Positions 1 through 8,589 of a DNA stretch of 64,000 nt are shown piece by piece; position 1 is the first letter of the stretch, and every line of letters starts with the position of its first letter. Origin of the DNA: Flavobacterium caeni (GTDB lineage: Bacteria; Bacteroidota; Bacteroidia; Flavobacteriales; Flavobacteriaceae); NCBI RefSeq assembly GCF_900101895.1, contig NZ_FMVF01000011.1, positions 54,329 to 118,328 of the forward strand. The letters run 5' to 3'. Below the pieces are notes generated by a model. It was not told the origin of the DNA. It made no database searches and was given only the letters and a program-made list of their open reading frames with translations. A program made the position numbers and the translations under genes.

Positions 1-332
1 TGGCCACAACCCCGACACAGGTGTTAGAAACCACTTCGATCACCAACCCCGACGGTTCGACCAGAACGGTAAACGTAGACCGTTCTGCCGTATACACGTC
101 GACTTCGGGCAACAAATACACGCTGGCGCTGGATCCGATGGGGTACCGCGTAACGTCGGACCAACTCAAAAAACCGGCCTTGTTGCGTTCGACCTCTACC
201 AACAGCTACATCTACCGCTCGAAAGACCAAACCGCGGTGGGTTACTTTGACACCGAGGGCAACTTTGTACTCGAGACCTATGACGACAAATCGGACAAGG
301 TGAGCATCGAAAAGTTCACGCGCGTCCGTTAA
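1..332 (+). CDS. hypothetical protein, 5'-truncated by the window edge
   Basis: The reading frame is open from the first bases (frame starting at base 3) to a TAA at 330-332. The GTG at 21 is therefore probably internal and the true start lies to the left. The visible part, about 110 residues, is polar and rich in Thr, Ser and Tyr, ending in charged residues; no signal or membrane segment is seen in it. I do not recognise a family. It ends just before a bidirectional terminator shared with the convergent ferredoxin gene. Confidence 0.6.
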   Translation, partial: ATTPTQVLETTSITNPDGSTRTVNVDRSAVYTSTSGNKYTLALDPMGYRVTSDQLKKPALLRSTSTNSYIYRSKDQTAVGYFDTEGNFVLETYDDKSDKVSIEKFTRVR

Positions 333-355
333 AAATATTTGCTATGAAAAAGAAG

Positions 356-380
356 AATCCCGGTAATCCCGGGATTTTTT
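356..380. terminator. bidirectional intrinsic terminator
   Basis: Stem AATCCCGG (356-363) and CCGGGATT (369-376) with a 5-base loop, a T run on the right and an A-rich run on the left. It lies between the stop codons of two convergent genes and can serve both. Confidence 0.8.
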
Positions 381-382
381 TA

Positions 383-733
383 TTACTCGTTGTGCAGGAA
401 CGCCTGCCGGTTGAGCAGCGTTTCGTCCGATTCGACATGGTTGTCGTCGGGCACGCAACAATCTACCGGACAAACGGCGGCGCACTGCGGCTCATCGTGG
501 AACCCTTTGCACTCGGTACATTTGGACGGAACGATGTAGTAAATATCGTCCGATATCGGGATCTGCGGCGCCTCGGCATCGACTTGCTCACCCGTGGGCA
601 AAACAATGCTGCCGCGCAACGAAGTACCGTCTTTGTAACGCCAGTCGTCGGCGCCTTCATAAATGGCCGTGTTCGGACACTCGGGTTCGCAAGCCCCGCA
701 GTTGATACACTCGTCGGTGATGATGATTGCCAT
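383..733 (-). CDS. 2[4Fe-4S] ferredoxin, YfhL-like
   Basis: A 116-residue cytoplasmic electron carrier. Two cluster motifs are visible: C9xxC12xxC15xxxC19P near the N-terminus and C72xxC75, eight residues, C84xxxC88P. The enlarged spacing in the second motif is typical of YfhL/Allochromatium-type ferredoxins with low-potential clusters. The ATG at 733 is preferred over an upstream in-frame start at 826 because it places the cysteine motif at residue 9 as in the family and because the promoter on this strand lies at 806-837, inside the longer frame. The gene is divergent from the acyl-CoA reductase and the two promoters overlap, so they may be co-regulated. The redox partner is not identifiable from the sequence. 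Confidence 0.9.
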   Translation of the reverse strand: MAIIITDECINCGACEPECPNTAIYEGADDWRYKDGTSLRGSIVLPTGEQVDAEAPQIPISDDIYYIVPSKCTECKGFHDEPQCAAVCPVDCCVPDDNHVESDETLLNRQAFLHNE

Positions 734-772
734 CGTGAATTTGGATTTAGATTTTAGATTTCGGGATCGCAA

Positions 773-803
773 TTGCCCGTTATCCTTAAATGCTTTAATT
801 TTG
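773..803 (+). promoter_or_regulatory. promoter for the acyl-CoA reductase
   Basis: TTG at 773-775, a 20-bp spacer and TAATTTTG at 796-803, matching the Bacteroidota consensus (TTTG, 19-21 bp, TAnnTTTG). It overlaps the opposite-strand promoter of the ferredoxin gene. Confidence 0.65.
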
Positions 804-805
804 TG

Positions 806-837
806 CAAAATTACGTCCAAATCCATTCATACGCAAA
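806..837 (-). promoter_or_regulatory. promoter for the ferredoxin gene
   Basis: On the minus strand TTTG (837-834), a 20-bp spacer and TAATTTTG (813-806). Both boxes match the consensus exactly. The -7 boxes of the two divergent promoters are only 2 bp apart, so the two polymerase footprints exclude each other. Confidence 0.7.
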
Positions 838-843
838 TCAAAA

Positions 844-1905
844 ATGACAACAATCGCGGCCCGAAAAAATAGTTTTGTCACGCTCGGAAAATTCCTACTT
901 CAATTTAGTTTGGAAAAATCGCAAAAAAATCCCGACGTACCGCACAACGAGGCGTTTTTCGATCGTTTCGTGAGCTTGATCAATTTGTCGCAATCGCACA
1001 ACGGTTGGTATACGCCCGAACAGGTTTATTTTGCGATTGCATCTTGGGCCGAGGCCTTGACCGAGCAAAATATCGAACGATGGCTTTCGCGTTATGATTT
1101 GTCGGGCGTAAAACCCAAAACCATCGGACTCATCTTGGCCGGAAACATTCCGCTGGTGGGCTTTCACGATTTTCTTTCTGTGCTGATTGTTGGACACAAA
1201 GCACTCGTCAAAACCTCGTCGAACGACCAGCATTTGCTGCCATTTTTGGCCGAATACCTGATTGCCGTCGATCCCAACCTGGCGTCGTCGATCACGTTTA
1301 CCGATGGCAAGCTCGAGAACTTTGACGCCGTCATCGCCACGGGCAGCAACAACACTGCACGCTATTTCGAGTATTATTTCAAGGACAAACCGGCCATCAT
1401 CCGCAAGAGCAGAAACTCGGTCGCGGTTTTGGATGGCAACGAATCGCACGAACAGCTCGTCGCGCTGGGCGAAGATATTTTCCGTTATTTTGGGCTCGGA
1501 TGCCGCAACGTTTCTAAACTTTTTGTTCCGAAAAACTACAATTTCGATGCTTTTTTCAAGGCGATGTTCGAATACCAGGACGTGATCCAGTACGAAAAAT
1601 ACGCCAACAACTATGATTACAACAAGGCGGTTTTTTTGATGAGTAACTTTAAACTGCTCGACAACGGCTTTTTGACCATCAAGGAAGACACGAGTTACGC
1701 CTCGCCGATTTCGAGCGTGTTCTATGAGTTTTATGACGACCTAACCGACGTCGAAACCCGTTTGGACACCGACAAAGACCAGATTCAGTGCATCGTGGCC
1801 AAAGGACTCGTGGCACACGAAGTACCGTTCGGAAAAACGCAAAAACCGGAATTGTGGGATTATGCGGATAATGTGGATACGGTAGATTTTTTGACGCAAT
1901 TTTAA
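844..1905 (+). CDS. acyl-CoA reductase, LuxC family
   Basis: A 353-residue protein of the LuxC/acyl-CoA reductase family (PF05893), which reduces activated fatty acyl groups to aldehydes with NAD(P)H. The conserved AGNIPLVGFHD stretch near residue 100 and the active-site context GCRNVSK with Cys220 are visible. There is no luciferase partner here; in Flavobacteria such genes occur alone near serC and serA and their substrate is not settled. Starts from its own promoter (773-803), divergent from the ferredoxin gene. Product family confident, physiological substrate unknown. Confidence 0.85.
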   Translation: MTTIAARKNSFVTLGKFLLQFSLEKSQKNPDVPHNEAFFDRFVSLINLSQSHNGWYTPEQVYFAIASWAEALTEQNIERWLSRYDLSGVKPKTIGLILAGNIPLVGFHDFLSVLIVGHKALVKTSSNDQHLLPFLAEYLIAVDPNLASSITFTDGKLENFDAVIATGSNNTARYFEYYFKDKPAIIRKSRNSVAVLDGNESHEQLVALGEDIFRYFGLGCRNVSKLFVPKNYNFDAFFKAMFEYQDVIQYEKYANNYDYNKAVFLMSNFKLLDNGFLTIKEDTSYASPISSVFYEFYDDLTDVETRLDTDKDQIQCIVAKGLVAHEVPFGKTQKPELWDYADNVDTVDFLTQF

Positions 1906-2117
1906 GCGGCATCGTCTCTGCAAATTTTTATCCGTTAAAATGTACAGGTTCAAACCAAATAAGAAAAAGCCACACCCAAACCCATAAAATCATCAAAAAT
2001 TAACCTTTCCGTAATTATCAACTACATCGTTTTTGTTAATAATATCGGATAAATCGCAGCCAATCGATTCGGCGATTTTGTTTGTGTTTCCGAAATTTGT
2101 CGCTCAATTTTGCGACC

Positions 2118-3194
2118 ATGAAAAAACACAACTACAGCGCGGGACCGTGCATTTTGCCGCAGGAAGTCTTTCAAAAATCGGCGGCGGCCATACTCGATTT
2201 TAACGGCTCGGGCTTGTCGATCCTCGAGATTTCGCACCGCAGCAAAGATTTCATCGCCGTGATGGAACAAGCGCGCGCCCTTGCACTCGACCTGCTTGGT
2301 TTGACCGGCAAAGGCTACCAGGCGTTGTTTTTGCACGGCGGCGCCAGCCTCGAGTTTTTGATGACGCCCTACAACCTGATGACCAAGGCGGGAAAGGCGG
2401 CCTATCTTGAAACAGGAACCTGGGCGGCCGGAGCGATCAAGGAAGCCAAAGCCTTTGGCGAAACCGTGGTCGTGGCGTCGTCCAAAGACCAGAATTTTAG
2501 TTACATTCCTAAAGATTATACGGTTCCCACCGACGCCGACTATTTTCATTGCACTTCGAACAACACCATCTTCGGGACGCAAATGAAGACGTTCCCCAAC
2601 ACCGGCATCCCGATGGTGTGCGACATGAGTTCGGACATTTTTTCGCGCCAAATGGATTTTTCAAAATTCGATTTGATTTATGCAGGCGCGCAAAAAAACA
2701 TGGGCCCTGCGGGTGTGACGCTGGTGGTGGTCAAGGAATCGATCTTGGGCAAAACGGGACGACAAATCCCGAACATGCTCAATTTGCAGCAACACATCGA
2801 AAAAGAAAGCATGTACAACACGCCGCCGGTTTTTGCGGTGTATACCTCGCTTTTGACGTTGCAATGGCTCAAGAACCTGGGCGGTATTGCGGCGATCGAG
2901 CAAATCAACAACGCCAAGGCCGAACTGTTGTACAATGAAATCGACCGCAACCCGTTGTTCAAAGGCACGGCCGTCAACGAAGACCGCAGCGTGATGAACG
3001 CCACGTTTGTGCTGGCCGACGAAAGCCACGCGCCTGTTTTTGACGAAATGTGGAAAGCCGCAGGAATTTCTGGCCTCACCGGACACCGTTCTGTGGGCGG
3101 CTACCGCGCCTCGATGTACAACGCCTTGCCGCTCGAAAGCGTACAGGTTTTGGTGGACGTGATGCGCGAATTTGAGCAAAAAGTTTCTGGTTAA
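2118..3194 (+). CDS. serC: 3-phosphoserine/phosphohydroxythreonine transaminase
   Basis: A 358-residue cytosolic PLP aminotransferase (class V) that converts 3-phosphohydroxypyruvate and glutamate to O-phosphoserine, step 2 of serine synthesis. The N-terminus NYSAGPCILP and the PLP lysine context GAQKNMGPAG (Lys193) are diagnostic, and length matches E. coli SerC (362). The ATG at 2118 is chosen over the upstream in-frame ATG at 2082 because it places the conserved YSAGP motif at the N-terminus. It is followed after 124 bp by serA; a repeat element fills that gap. Confidence 0.97.
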   Translation: MKKHNYSAGPCILPQEVFQKSAAAILDFNGSGLSILEISHRSKDFIAVMEQARALALDLLGLTGKGYQALFLHGGASLEFLMTPYNLMTKAGKAAYLETGTWAAGAIKEAKAFGETVVVASSKDQNFSYIPKDYTVPTDADYFHCTSNNTIFGTQMKTFPNTGIPMVCDMSSDIFSRQMDFSKFDLIYAGAQKNMGPAGVTLVVVKESILGKTGRQIPNMLNLQQHIEKESMYNTPPVFAVYTSLLTLQWLKNLGGIAAIEQINNAKAELLYNEIDRNPLFKGTAVNEDRSVMNATFVLADESHAPVFDEMWKAAGISGLTGHRSVGGYRASMYNALPLESVQVLVDVMREFEQKVSG

Positions 3195-3200
3195 AACTGA

Positions 3201-3290
3201 CCGCGGCCCCGATTGACGCGAAAATCCTTTTGCGGCCGAGCGCCAGCGAGGCCGTAAAAGATTGCAGCAGAAAGCGGGAAATGTCCGCCC
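3201..3290 (+). repeat. dispersed imperfect palindromic repeat, family R, copy 1
   Basis: Left arm CCCCGATTGACGCG then AAAATCCTTTT, a central hairpin (GCGGCC/GGCCGT), then AAAAGATTGCAGCAG and AAAGCGGGAAAT. The same order of blocks occurs at five other sites in this window. It lies between serC and serA and is probably transcribed as part of their mRNA. Confidence 0.75.
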
Positions 3291-3318
3291 AATAAACAAT
3301 AAAAATAAAGAATAAACA

Positions 3319-4278
3319 ATGAAGGTATTAGCCAACGACGGCCTCTCTAAAAGCGGCATCCAAGCACTCGAAAAGGGCGGATTTGAAGTCATCACGACCA
3401 AGGTGGCACAAGAGCAAGTGGCCAATTATATCAATGCGAATGCCGTTTCGGTGTTGCTGGTACGCAGCGCGACCAAGGTGCGTCAGGACATTATTGATAA
3501 TTGTCCCGGTTTGAAAATCATCGGGCGCGGCGGCGTAGGGATGGACAATATCGACGTCGACTATGCGCGTTCGAAAGGCATCCACGTGATCAATACGCCC
3601 GCGTCTTCGAGCGAATCGGTGGCCGAGCTGGTGTTCGCGCATTTGTTCAGCGGCGTGCGTTTTTTGTATGACGCCAACCGCAACATGCCGCTTGAGGGCG
3701 ACACGAAGTTTGAATCGCTGAAAAAAACCTATGCGAACGGGATCGAGTTGCGCGGCAAGACCTTGGGTGTCATCGGTTTTGGACGTATCGGCACGGCCGT
3801 GGCCAAGATCGGGCTCGGATTGGGAATGAAGGTCATAGCGTCGGATAAATTTGTAGGCAATGCCGAAATCAAGGTCGATTTTTACAACGGCCAGTTCATC
3901 AACGTCGACATCGTGACCGAACCCATCGAGGACATCTTTAAACATTCTGATTTTATCACGCTGCACGTTCCGGCGCAGGATGGCTATGTCATTGGCGCGG
4001 CCGAACTCGATGCGATGAAGGACGGTGTGGGCATTGTAAATTGCTCGCGCGGCGGGGTCATCGACGAGGTGGCGCTCATTGACGCGCTCGATTCGGGCAA
4101 GGTGGCTTTTGCTGGCCTTGATGTGTTCGAGGAAGAACCTACCCCGGCGATTCAGGTGCTGATGCACCCCAAAGTTTCGTTGACACCGCACATCGGGGCG
4201 GCCACGCTCGAAGCGCAAGACCGTATCGGGACCGAACTGGCGGGCCAAATCATCAGTTTGCTCAAGTTGGAATCTTAA
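3319..4278 (+). CDS. serA: D-3-phosphoglycerate dehydrogenase, short form without ACT domain
   Basis: A 319-residue NAD-dependent 2-hydroxyacid dehydrogenase catalysing the first step of serine synthesis. Seen: the Rossmann motif GVIGFGRIGTAVA near residue 152, the catalytic Arg in NCSRGGVIDE, Glu in DVFEEEP and His in TPHIGAAT. It ends soon after the His, so the C-terminal ACT domain that mediates serine feedback inhibition in E. coli SerA (410 residues) is absent. Adjacent to serC in the same direction, which supports the phosphoglycerate assignment over other hydroxyacid dehydrogenases. Confidence 0.93.
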   Translation: MKVLANDGLSKSGIQALEKGGFEVITTKVAQEQVANYINANAVSVLLVRSATKVRQDIIDNCPGLKIIGRGGVGMDNIDVDYARSKGIHVINTPASSSESVAELVFAHLFSGVRFLYDANRNMPLEGDTKFESLKKTYANGIELRGKTLGVIGFGRIGTAVAKIGLGLGMKVIASDKFVGNAEIKVDFYNGQFINVDIVTEPIEDIFKHSDFITLHVPAQDGYVIGAAELDAMKDGVGIVNCSRGGVIDEVALIDALDSGKVAFAGLDVFEEEPTPAIQVLMHPKVSLTPHIGAATLEAQDRIGTELAGQIISLLKLES

Positions 4279-4297
4279 TTTTTATTTGCTACATTTG
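4266..4297 (+). promoter_or_regulatory. promoter before the DUF937 gene
   Basis: GTTG at 4266-4269, a 20-bp spacer and TACATTTG at 4290-4297, 23 bp before the start codon at 4321. The -33 box lies within the last codons of serA. Confidence 0.6.
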
Positions 4298-4320
4298 GGT
4301 AACCTTTAAATTCAATCGGT

Positions 4321-4875
4321 ATGCTCGACCAACTTTCGGCTTTAGTCAAACAATATGGCGACGACGCCATAGTCAACAACAACGCGGTACCAAACCAATA
4401 CAACCAAGAGGTTTTGGACGAGGCTTCAAGCTCTATTTTCACAGGGTTGCAACAAGTACTTTCCCAAGGCGGTACGCAACAATTGGCGGAGATTTTTCAG
4501 GGAGACAATGCCGCATCGAGCAACAATGCCGTGGTACAGCAACTCTCTCAACAGTTATCGGGCAATCTCGGGGCCAAATTCGGGTTGGACAGTGCAACGG
4601 CGTCCGGACTCGCGGGCAGCCTTGTGCCCAAAGTGCTCGGGGCGCTGATCGGCAAGGCCAAGAACCCTAATGATTCGAGCCTTCAGATATCGGACATTGT
4701 CAATGCCATCGGCGGATCGAACAATTCCGGCTTGATGGATGCCATCTCGCAATACGGGGCGCAATTTGGCTTGGATCAGAACAACGACGGCAAGGTCGAT
4801 ATGGGCGATGCCATGGCCGCGGTCAACAAAAAAGGAGGGCTTGGCGGCCTGCTCGGCAAATTTTTCGGAAAATAG
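4321..4875 (+). CDS. DUF937 domain protein
   Basis: A 184-residue protein without signal peptide, rich in Gln, Asn, Ala and Gly. The repeated pattern of leucine-rich helices with GLAGSLVPKVLGALIGKA and the C-terminal GGLGGLLGKFFGK resembles DUF937 (PF06078, YidB-like) proteins. A stretch near residues 155-163 (DQNNDGKVD) looks like a calcium-binding EF-hand or dockerin-type loop. Function is unknown. It has its own promoter and is not obviously in an operon with serA. Confidence 0.75.
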   Translation: MLDQLSALVKQYGDDAIVNNNAVPNQYNQEVLDEASSSIFTGLQQVLSQGGTQQLAEIFQGDNAASSNNAVVQQLSQQLSGNLGAKFGLDSATASGLAGSLVPKVLGALIGKAKNPNDSSLQISDIVNAIGGSNNSGLMDAISQYGAQFGLDQNNDGKVDMGDAMAAVNKKGGLGGLLGKFFGK

Positions 4876-4993
4876 CTGTTTAAATGCCCGGCGAAAGGCA
4901 CGCTTTGCATTCGACATGGCCCGCTGTTAAAAATCGATCGGGCTTCCAACCATTGCGGACGGTTTTGTAACTTTAGGTACAAAATCTGCGGTT

Positions 4994-5413
4994 ATGAAAA
5001 ATGTAATTTGGGTTGTTGGGTTGTTTGTGGCGGTCGTGGCTTGTGCGACCCAGTCGAGCCCTGTCGCTTCATCGGCACCGGCCACCGACAAAGTTGTTGC
5101 AAAGAACGACACGGTACGCATCGCGAACGATTCGCTCGAGTATGAAGTGATTGTGATCGACGCGGGGTTCAACACCTGGCTCGTGAGCCGTGCCAAGCCG
5201 CGCCAATACTACGGATTGAATTATCTCGAGGTGCGCAACAAGCTGTATGTCATGGAATGGAACCGGCGCGTACTCGAACCCATGCGTTACAACCCCGACT
5301 TGTACTTGTTGCGCATCGATTACGACCCGAGAATCAGCTACGGTTATGAGGTAAACTACCTGCTCTACAATTATTTTATGTATTTTCAGCAGCAATACCG
5401 GCAAAAATTGTAA
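4994..5413 (+). CDS. small lipoprotein, DUF6146-like
   Basis: 139 residues. A hydrophobic N-terminus ends in a lipobox with the modified Cys at residue 17 (VVAC), so the product is predicted to be a lipoprotein. The mature part is rich in Tyr, Asn and Arg, with NYLLYNYFMYFQQQYRQ near the C-terminus. It resembles a small family of flavobacterial lipoproteins of unknown function that I recall as DUF6146; that family name is from memory and unverified. A TAACTTTA box at 4968-4975 precedes it. Confidence 0.7.
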   Translation: MKNVIWVVGLFVAVVACATQSSPVASSAPATDKVVAKNDTVRIANDSLEYEVIVIDAGFNTWLVSRAKPRQYYGLNYLEVRNKLYVMEWNRRVLEPMRYNPDLYLLRIDYDPRISYGYEVNYLLYNYFMYFQQQYRQKL

Positions 5414-5422
5414 TCCATCCGC

Positions 5423-5430
5423 TATATTTG
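5423..5430 (+). promoter_or_regulatory. -7 box TATATTTG before the small membrane protein gene
   Basis: Exact match to TAnnTTTG located 16 bp before the start codon at 5447. No clear -33 box at the usual distance. Confidence 0.4.
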
Positions 5431-5446
5431 TGGCAGCAGCACAAGT

Positions 5447-5752
5447 ATGGAAAAACTAAAAACACGTTGGGGAATTCGGTCTAACTTTCAGTTGGTGGTG
5501 ATTTTTATCGTGTTTGCGATCAACGGCTCGTTGTCGGCCAAAATCGGGATTTACCTGATGAACCTCATGGGCTGGACCAAAGAAAACATGCAACCCGTGC
5601 TGTTCTACGTGATCGCGGGCATTTTGATCCTTCCGTTGTATCCGTTGTTGCTGATGGTGGTAGGATGGCTGTTCGGTCAATCGGAATTCTTTTTCCCGTT
5701 CGCCAAGAAAATGCTCAACCGCATTTCTTTCGGATTGTTGTTCAAAAAGTAA
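5447..5752 (+). CDS. small integral membrane protein, DUF6787-like
   Basis: 101 residues with two predicted membrane helices (about residues 15-45 and 52-77) and a basic N-terminus (MEKLKTRWGIRSN), suggesting the N-terminus is inside. The C-terminal tail is short and basic. I know similar flavobacterial proteins as DUF6787, from memory only. Convergent with the gene at 5762, 9 bp away. Confidence 0.65.
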   Translation: MEKLKTRWGIRSNFQLVVIFIVFAINGSLSAKIGIYLMNLMGWTKENMQPVLFYVIAGILILPLYPLLLMVVGWLFGQSEFFFPFAKKMLNRISFGLLFKK

Positions 5753-5761
5753 CGTGTTCGT

Positions 5762-6049
5762 TTACTTTTCGCCTTTGATCAAATAAGTGTAAATCCACAT
5801 CAGGGTAAACGACGGCAACACGTCGGTAAACGGAACGAGTTCTTCCAGAAACGTAAAAACACCCGCTACTTTTCCCGCCGTACCTTTGTAGAGCCGCGCC
5901 ATCAGGTAGCCTGCGATGGGCGCCCAAATCACATCCGAAAATTCACCGATACCCGGAATCGTAAAGCTGAGCATGCCGATGCCGTCGAACAACAACCCCA
6001 GCAAAAGGTCGCGTTGTTTGTGATTGACAGGTGTTGTATTGGTTTCCAT
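5762..6049 (-). CDS. small conserved membrane protein
   Basis: 95 residues from the ATG at 6049; a GTG at 6070 would add seven residues and is less likely. A polar N-terminus is followed by a hydrophobic segment around residues 17-34, a second one around residues 42-50, and a last one near the C-terminus. No recognised domain. It shares the minus strand with msrA 39 bp upstream and may be cotranscribed with it. Confidence 0.6.
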   Translation of the reverse strand: METNTTPVNHKQRDLLLGLLFDGIGMLSFTIPGIGEFSDVIWAPIAGYLMARLYKGTAGKVAGVFTFLEELVPFTDVLPSFTLMWIYTYLIKGEK

Positions 6050-6088
6050 TTTCGATTTTTTTTGCGCCACCTTACAAATGCGATGCCA

Positions 6089-6634
6089 TTATTTGGTGAG
6101 CTGCGCAAACGACCGCCTTACTTTCTCGACCTTGGGCGTAATGACATAGGTGCAATACCCCGCATTTTGGTTTCGGTTGTAGTAATTTTGATGATAGTCC
6201 TCGGCCACATAAAAAACCGACGCCGGGGTCAATTTGGTCACCAGCCGTCGTCCGTAGGTGTTGGCCTGGTTGAGTCGTTCGATGTAGGCCTGCGCGGTTT
6301 GCCGTTGGTTCTCGTCGTGGTAAAAGATCTCGCTGCGGTACTGCGTCCCCACGTCGTTGCCTTGCCGGTTGATGGTTGTTGGATCATGGGTCGCGAAAAA
6401 AATGCGCAAAAGGGTTCCGTAATCGATTTTTTGCGGATCGAAGACAATCTCGATCGCCTCGGCGTGACCCGTTGTCCCGCTGCATACCTGCTCATAGGTC
6501 GGACTTTCGGTTTGGCCTCCTATGTAGCCCGATTGCACCGATTGTACGCCGTCGAGTTCCAAAAAAACGGCTTCGGTACACCAAAAACAGCCGCCTGCAA
6601 AAGTGGCTTTCTCTACGTTGGTCGTGTGTGTCAT
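6089..6634 (-). CDS. msrA: peptide-methionine (S)-S-oxide reductase
   Basis: 181 residues. Repairs methionine-S-sulfoxide in proteins and free methionine. The catalytic GGCFWC motif has the nucleophilic Cys at residue 16, followed by GYIGG, the GHAE motif ([14 protein letters not shown]) and the [19 protein letters not shown] signature. The start at 6634 gives the normal family N-terminus; the longer frame to 6676 has no support. A TAACTTTG box on the minus strand at 6663-6656 fits as its -7 element. It lacks a fused MsrB domain and a signal peptide, so it is cytosolic. Confidence 0.96.
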   Translation of the reverse strand: MTHTTNVEKATFAGGCFWCTEAVFLELDGVQSVQSGYIGGQTESPTYEQVCSGTTGHAEAIEIVFDPQKIDYGTLLRIFFATHDPTTINRQGNDVGTQYRSEIFYHDENQRQTAQAYIERLNQANTYGRRLVTKLTPASVFYVAEDYHQNYYNRNQNAGYCTYVITPKVEKVRRSFAQLTK

Positions 6635-6778
6635 TTGTCGTGGATTGTATACCCTCAAAGTTATCCAATTAGCCAAACGCGCGGAGGGGCCTTAACGCAA
6701 TTTTATCAAAAGCCGCAAATTGGACGCATCGTCATTTCAATTGCGCAAAATATCGTTTCTTTGCAAAAAGGCCCGTTC

Positions 6779-7441
6779 ATGATCCAAGCCAAAAACCTCA
6801 ATAAATTTTACGACCAGTTGCATGTGCTCAAGGGCGTCGATTTGCACATCGCCCAAGGCGAAATCGTCTCGATTGTCGGGGCGTCGGGCGCAGGGAAAAC
6901 AACATTGTTGCAGATTTTGGGTACGCTCGACAAGCCCAAGGACGATACCGGCGTCGAACTGATCGTCAACAACGAAAATGTACTGCACATGAACGACAAG
7001 GCGCTGTCGCGGTTCCGCAACCTCAATCTCGGGTTCATCTTTCAGTTCCACCAGTTGTTGCCCGAATTCACTGCACTCGAAAATGTGTGCATCCCGGCTT
7101 TTATCGCAGGCCGTTCCAAATACGACACCGAAACCGAAGCCAAACGGCTGCTGCATTATCTTGGTTTGTCGCACCGCATCGACCACAAACCGGGTGAACT
7201 TTCGGGCGGCGAACAACAGCGTGTGGCCGTAGCGCGTGCGCTGATCAACCAGCCCTCGGTGATTTTCGCCGACGAACCGTCGGGCAACCTCGACACCGCA
7301 TCGGCCGAAAACCTGCACCAGTTGTTCTTCAAGCTACGCGACGAGTTCGGACAAACGTTTGTCATTGTCACGCACAACGAAGACCTGGCCAACATGGCCG
7401 ACCGGAAATTGGTGATGGTAGACGGCAGGATCAGCGTATAG
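6779..7441 (+). CDS. ABC transporter ATP-binding protein, LolD-like
   Basis: 220 residues. Walker [10 protein letters not shown] near residue 38, signature LSGGEQQ, Walker [13 protein letters not shown] and the H-loop VTHNED are all intact. The best match by pattern is the MacB/LolD family, whose ATPases drive lipoprotein release from the inner membrane or export. The permease is not in this neighbourhood, so the partner must be encoded elsewhere. The ATG at 6779 is taken; a very long upstream extension of the frame runs through the msrA antisense strand and is not credible. Three bases separate it from the next gene, so the two form an operon. Confidence 0.88.
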   Translation: MIQAKNLNKFYDQLHVLKGVDLHIAQGEIVSIVGASGAGKTTLLQILGTLDKPKDDTGVELIVNNENVLHMNDKALSRFRNLNLGFIFQFHQLLPEFTALENVCIPAFIAGRSKYDTETEAKRLLHYLGLSHRIDHKPGELSGGEQQRVAVARALINQPSVIFADEPSGNLDTASAENLHQLFFKLRDEFGQTFVIVTHNEDLANMADRKLVMVDGRISV

Positions 7442-7444
7442 CCC

Positions 7445-8209
7445 ATGAAAACAGACGACCTCAAATCGTTCCTCGACGAAAAAGCAGCCCTGTACAACCG
7501 TCCCGATTTCATCGACAGCGACCCGATCCAGATCCCGCACCTGTTCTCGGCCAAGGAAGACATCGAAATAGCGGGTTTTTTGGCCGCGACGATCGCGTGG
7601 GGCAACCGCAAGCAAATCATCAAAAATGCCCACCGTATGATCGAGCTCATGGGCCAGGCACCGTACGATTTTGTGATGTCGCACACCGATCCCCAACTGG
7701 AACGCCTCGACGGTTTTGTACACCGAACCTTTAACGGAGTCGATTTTACGACGTTCATCCGCGCGCTCAGGAACCTCTACGAAAAACACGGCGGGCCCGA
7801 ACAGGTTTTCGCGAAACACCAAAACGCCCAAGGTTTACAGCACGCGATTTCGCAATTCAAGAAGACTTTTTTTGAGATCGAGCACCCAACCCGAACCCAA
7901 AAACACCTGTCGGATCCGCTTAACAATTCGGCGGCCAAAAGGCTCAACATGTATTTGCGTTGGATGGTGCGCAAAGACAACAAAGGCGTCGATTTGGGTA
8001 TCTGGAAAGGCGTGTCGCCCGCTTTGCTGTCTTGTCCGCTCGATGTACATTCGGGAAATGTCGCGCGCAAACTCGGGATTTTGACCCGCAAACAAAACGA
8101 CGCCAAGGCGCTCGCAGAACTCGATGCGCAGTTGCGTTTCTTTGACCCGACCGATCCGGCCAAATACGATTTTGCGTTGTTCGGGTTGGGTGTTTTTGAG
8201 AAATTCTAA
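7445..8209 (+). CDS. TIGR02757 family protein (DUF2400)
   Basis: 254 residues without membrane segments. The pattern AGFLAATIAWGNRKQI near residue 43, the DLGIWK segment and the stretch SALLSCPLDVHSGNVAR-like near residue 200 are typical of TIGR02757, a conserved bacterial family of unknown function, often placed among helix-hairpin-helix DNA-glycosylase-like folds; I infer that relationship only. It follows the LolD-like gene by 3 bp and its stop overlaps the convergent response regulator by 4 bp. Confidence 0.85.
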   Translation: MKTDDLKSFLDEKAALYNRPDFIDSDPIQIPHLFSAKEDIEIAGFLAATIAWGNRKQIIKNAHRMIELMGQAPYDFVMSHTDPQLERLDGFVHRTFNGVDFTTFIRALRNLYEKHGGPEQVFAKHQNAQGLQHAISQFKKTFFEIEHPTRTQKHLSDPLNNSAAKRLNMYLRWMVRKDNKGVDLGIWKGVSPALLSCPLDVHSGNVARKLGILTRKQNDAKALAELDAQLRFFDPTDPAKYDFALFGLGVFEKF

Positions 8210-8589
8210 TCGATCTTATTGAGCCAATCGAGCGTGACGGGCTTCGAGACAAAACGTTTGACCGTCGAATATTCCTTTGCCTTGGCCATTTCACGCGCAT
8301 CGATCGACGACGAAATGATGTAAATGCGCAACCGATCCTTAAACGGCAACCGCTCTACTTCGTCCAGGAATTGCCATCCGTCGAGCACGGGCATGTTCAA
8401 ATCGAGAAAAATCAAATCGGGCAAACTGCCTTCGCGGCTGTACCGGTCGACCAGGACGTCTATCGCGTCTAGGCCATTGGCTATGTTGAGGACTTGTTCA
8501 AACCGACCTGATTTTTGCATCAGCTTTTGCATCACGAACACAAAGATTTCGTCGTCGTCAATCAGGTATATGAGTTTGAACCGCTTCAT
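8206..8589 (-). CDS. single-domain response regulator
   Basis: 127 residues, a lone CheY-like receiver without output domain. The acidic triad D11-D13, phospho-acceptor Asp63 in FLDLNMPVLDG, the Ser/Thr switch in IISSS and Lys in FVSKPV are all present. The ATG at 8589 shares its A with the TGA of the upstream histidine kinase (TGATG), so translation is coupled and the kinase is its evident partner. Such single-domain regulators act by protein contact or as phosphorelay intermediates rather than by DNA binding. Confidence 0.93.
   Translation of the reverse strand: MKRFKLIYLIDDDEIFVFVMQKLMQKSGRFEQVLNIANGLDAIDVLVDRYSREGSLPDLIFLDLNMPVLDGWQFLDEVERLPFKDRLRIYIISSSIDAREMAKAKEYSTVKRFVSKPVTLDWLNKID

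Noticed and set aside
6014..6778. N-terminal extension of the LolD-like ATPase
   Set aside because: The extension is antisense to msrA and the small membrane protein; the ATPase family starts at the ATG at 6779.
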